The notes beneath the pieces were generated by a model. It worked only from the letters and a program-made list of their open reading frames with translations. It did no database searches and was not told where the DNA came from. A program made the position numbers and the translations under genes. From contig WOUS01000002.1 of NCBI GenBank assembly GCA_009772985.1, positions 348,717 to 412,716 of the forward strand: a DNA stretch of 64,000 nucleotides. Direction: 5' to 3'. Of the stretch, positions 62,061 through 64,000 are shown one piece after another (position 1 is the first letter of the stretch; every line of letters begins with the position of its first letter). This stretch comes from Anaerolineaceae bacterium (GTDB lineage Bacteria; Chloroflexota; Anaerolineae; Anaerolineales; Villigracilaceae).

Positions 62061-64000
62061 CTACTCTTCCTGCCTGGCTTCCTGTTCCTTCTGGTGGGCA
62101 GCGATGATCTCCTGCGCCAGATGGTTCGGAACGATTTCGTAGCGGTCGAATTCCATCGTGAAGACGCCCCGTCCCCCGGTCATCGAGCGGATGACGGTGG
62201 TATAGCGCAGCATCTCCACCAGCGGGACCTGGGCCACAACCACCGTGCGCCCGCGCTCAGACTCGGTACCCTGGACGCGCCCGCGGCGGCTGTTCAGGTC
62301 GCCCATCACGTCGCCCATGTTGGCGTCCGGGACGGTGATGCGCACGTTCATGATCGGCTCGAACAGCACCGGGCTGGCATCCCGGACCGCCAGCTTGAAG
62401 GCCTCGCGCCCGGCAATTTCGAACGCGACCGGCTTGGAGTCCACGGGGTGCTCCTTGCCATCGTAGACGATGACGCGCACGTTGCTCAACGGGAACCCCG
62501 CCATCACGCCGGTCTGCAAAGTGGCGTGGATGCCTTTTTCAATGGCCGGCAGGTACGATTTCGAAAGGTTCATGCCAACCAGTTCATCGGTGAACTCGAA
62601 GTCCATTTCCGGGCACGGCTCGATCCGCAGCCAGACTTCGCCGAACTGCCCCGAGCCGCCAGATTGTTTCTTGTGGCGGTAATTGCCGTCGGCTTTCCTG
62701 GTGATGCCTTCCCGGTACGGGACCTTCGGCTCGGCCGTCATCAACCCGACCTGCAACTTTCCTTCGGCGCGGCGGATGGCCACGTCAATGTGCTGGTCGC
62801 CCATGCCTTGCAGGATGGTCTGTCCGGTGGCGTGTTCCTGGTACCAGGAAAGGGTCATATCCTCTTCGCACAGGCGGGTCAGCGTGGGGCTGATCTTGGC
62901 CGCGTCGGCCTGGGTCTTGGGCTTGATCGCCACGCGGAAGAGGGCGTTGGGATATTTGGGCATCGGCAGGGTCAGCGGATGGCCCTTATCGCACAGCGTG
63001 TCGCCGGTGGAAGTGGCGCTCAGTTTGGCGACAATGGCGATATCCCCGCTGTGCACCGTCTTGACCGGCATGGTTTCCTTGCCGCGCATGATGGAGAGAC
63101 CCGCCATGCGTTCCTCGGCGCTCTTGACCTGATTCCAGATGCGGACGTCGCCCTGGAGCGTGCCGGAATAAATGCGGAAGTAGGTCAGTTTGCCGACGAA
63201 CGGATCGGCGGTGGTCTTCCAGACATACAACGCCAGCGGACCGGCATCGGAGGCGGGCAGCGTTTCCTCACCGCCCTTGCCCTGGGCCACGGCCGCCGGG
63301 ACTTCCGCCGGGGACGGGATCAGTTTGAGAATTGCGTCCAGCAGGGGCAGGATGCCTTTCTCGTGCCCGCCGGAGGCCGCGAAGACCGGGATGTACGCGC
63401 CCGAGCGGACAATGGCCTTGAGTCCCTTCGCCAGTTCCTCGTTGGTCAGCGTGCTGTTGGCGAAGTATTTTTCCATCAGCGCGTCGTCGCCCTCGGCGGC
63501 GGCTTCCATCAGCGCGGTGCGGGCTTCGTCCGCGGCAGGCTTGAGGTCCGCGGGAATGTCTTCGGCGGTCTTGCCTTCGTTGGCGTAGGCCTTCATCGTC
63601 ACCAGGTCAATCACGCCCTTGAAAGCGGCTTTCTCGCCCCAGGGGATCTGCACCGGCACGAGGCGCACGGGCGAGTATTCCTGCACCGAGGCCAGCGCCT
63701 TTTTGAAGTCGGCGTTGTCGCGGTCCATTTTGTTGATGACCACGAAGCGCGGCAGTTTGAACACATCGCAATGGCTCCAGGCGATCTCGGTGCCAACTTC
63801 CATGCCTGCGACCGCGTCCACCAGCACGACCGCCCCGTCGGCCACGCGCAGGGCCGAGATGACCTCGCCGACGAAGTCGGTATAGCCGGGGGTGTCGAGC
63901 AGGTTGATCTTGTGGTCCTTGTACTCGACCGGGACCACGCTCGTGGAGAGCGAGAGTTTGCGGCGAATTTCCTCGTCCTCGAAATCCGAAACGGTCGTGC
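62061..64000 (-). CDS. EF-G-like translational GTPase, truncated at the window edge
   Basis: About 646 codons are visible; the N-terminal G1 region lies beyond 64000. G3 is DTPGYTDF and G4 is INKMDRD. The rest matches EF-G domains II-V: TADPFVGKLTYFRIYSGTLQ, MGDQHIDVAI, GQFGEVWLRIEP, GFPLSNVRVIVYDG, FEPIMNVRITVPDANMGDVMGDLNSRRGRVQG. The pattern fits the EF-G-like paralogue (EF-G2) group more than the essential EF-G, though the N-terminus is needed to decide. It ends with a charged EARQEE tail and a strong terminator. Confidence 0.92.
   Translation of the reverse strand, partial: TTVSDFEDEEIRRKLSLSTSVVPVEYKDHKINLLDTPGYTDFVGEVISALRVADGAVVLVDAVAGMEVGTEIAWSHCDVFKLPRFVVINKMDRDNADFKKALASVQEYSPVRLVPVQIPWGEKAAFKGVIDLVTMKAYANEGKTAEDIPADLKPAADEARTALMEAAAEGDDALMEKYFANSTLTNEELAKGLKAIVRSGAYIPVFAASGGHEKGILPLLDAILKLIPSPAEVPAAVAQGKGGEETLPASDAGPLALYVWKTTADPFVGKLTYFRIYSGTLQGDVRIWNQVKSAEERMAGLSIMRGKETMPVKTVHSGDIAIVAKLSATSTGDTLCDKGHPLTLPMPKYPNALFRVAIKPKTQADAAKISPTLTRLCEEDMTLSWYQEHATGQTILQGMGDQHIDVAIRRAEGKLQVGLMTAEPKVPYREGITRKADGNYRHKKQSGGSGQFGEVWLRIEPCPEMDFEFTDELVGMNLSKSYLPAIEKGIHATLQTGVMAGFPLSNVRVIVYDGKEHPVDSKPVAFEIAGREAFKLAVRDASPVLFEPIMNVRITVPDANMGDVMGDLNSRRGRVQGTESERGRTVVVAQVPLVEMLRYTTVIRSMTGGRGVFTMEFDRYEIVPNHLAQEIIAAHQKEQEARQEE

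Overview
The window reads as a GC-rich bacterial chromosome segment from an anaerobic or microaerophilic organism. I would place it in the Chloroflexota, probably an Anaerolineae-like lineage. This is inference from gene content: RicT/PSP1 protein, ScpA, family II pyrophosphatase with CBS domains, tungsten-type aldehyde ferredoxin oxidoreductase with a polyferredoxin, rocD/argF/ald/CoA-transferase fermentation genes, many membrane-anchored beta-propellers, and many palindromic and short tandem repeats. There is no rRNA, recognisable tRNA or CRISPR array.

Layout. 1-9.5 kb: end of a surface protein made of repeated beta domains, ricT, two amide-hydrolase-type enzymes, a tandem pair of near-identical TolB-like beta-propeller proteins, a CBS-pyrophosphatase and a third beta-propeller. 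9.6-15.5 kb: a lone AT-rich DUF262/HNH (GmrSD-like) gene, xdhC, an SPFH protein with a C-terminal HTH, a decayed IS3 transposase, a MITE-like element in two inverted copies, and pyruvate kinase. 15.5-20.2 kb (minus strand): CoA-transferase, alanine-dehydrogenase-like protein, rocD, argF. 20.4-26 kb (minus): metallo-hydrolase, DUF58, MoxR, threonine-synthase-like enzyme, moaE-moaD-moaC. 26-29 kb (plus): scpA, tex. 30.0-30.7 kb: a candidate integron-type gene cassette with an attC-like site. 30.8-35.9 kb (minus): a six-gene copper operon under CsoR. 36-41 kb: DegV, a small hydrolase, an acyltransferase, and the AOR/MoaD/polyferredoxin unit. 41-49 kb (plus): a two-subunit CoA-transferase split by three unrelated genes, a four-helix-bundle protein, HAD hydrolase, and a membrane protein of unknown function. 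49-53.7 kb (minus): MarR-controlled heterodimeric ABC exporter. 53.8-57.2 kb: rarA, histidine phosphatase, PIG-L deacetylase, zinc-ribbon protein. 57.2-61.9 kb (minus): a toxin-antitoxin pair set between two copies of the moeZ 3' end, then moeZ-cysO, cysE and cysK, with a candidate cysteine-responsive attenuator before cysK. 62-64 kb: EF-G-like GTPase running off the window.

Three genome-scale patterns stand out. (1) Degenerate tandem arrays with 6-9 nt periods sit directly upstream of start codons and also occur in frame inside copA (twice), the thrC-like gene and pyk. (2) Several families of palindromic repeats occupy intergenic spaces and have also been absorbed in frame into coding sequences. 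(3) Eight genes have a TATAAT-like box only 6-9 nt before the ATG, which predicts leaderless mRNAs. The most system-like discoveries are the gene cassette at 30.0-30.7 kb, the cysK leader, and the toxin-antitoxin insertion at the moeZ 3' end.
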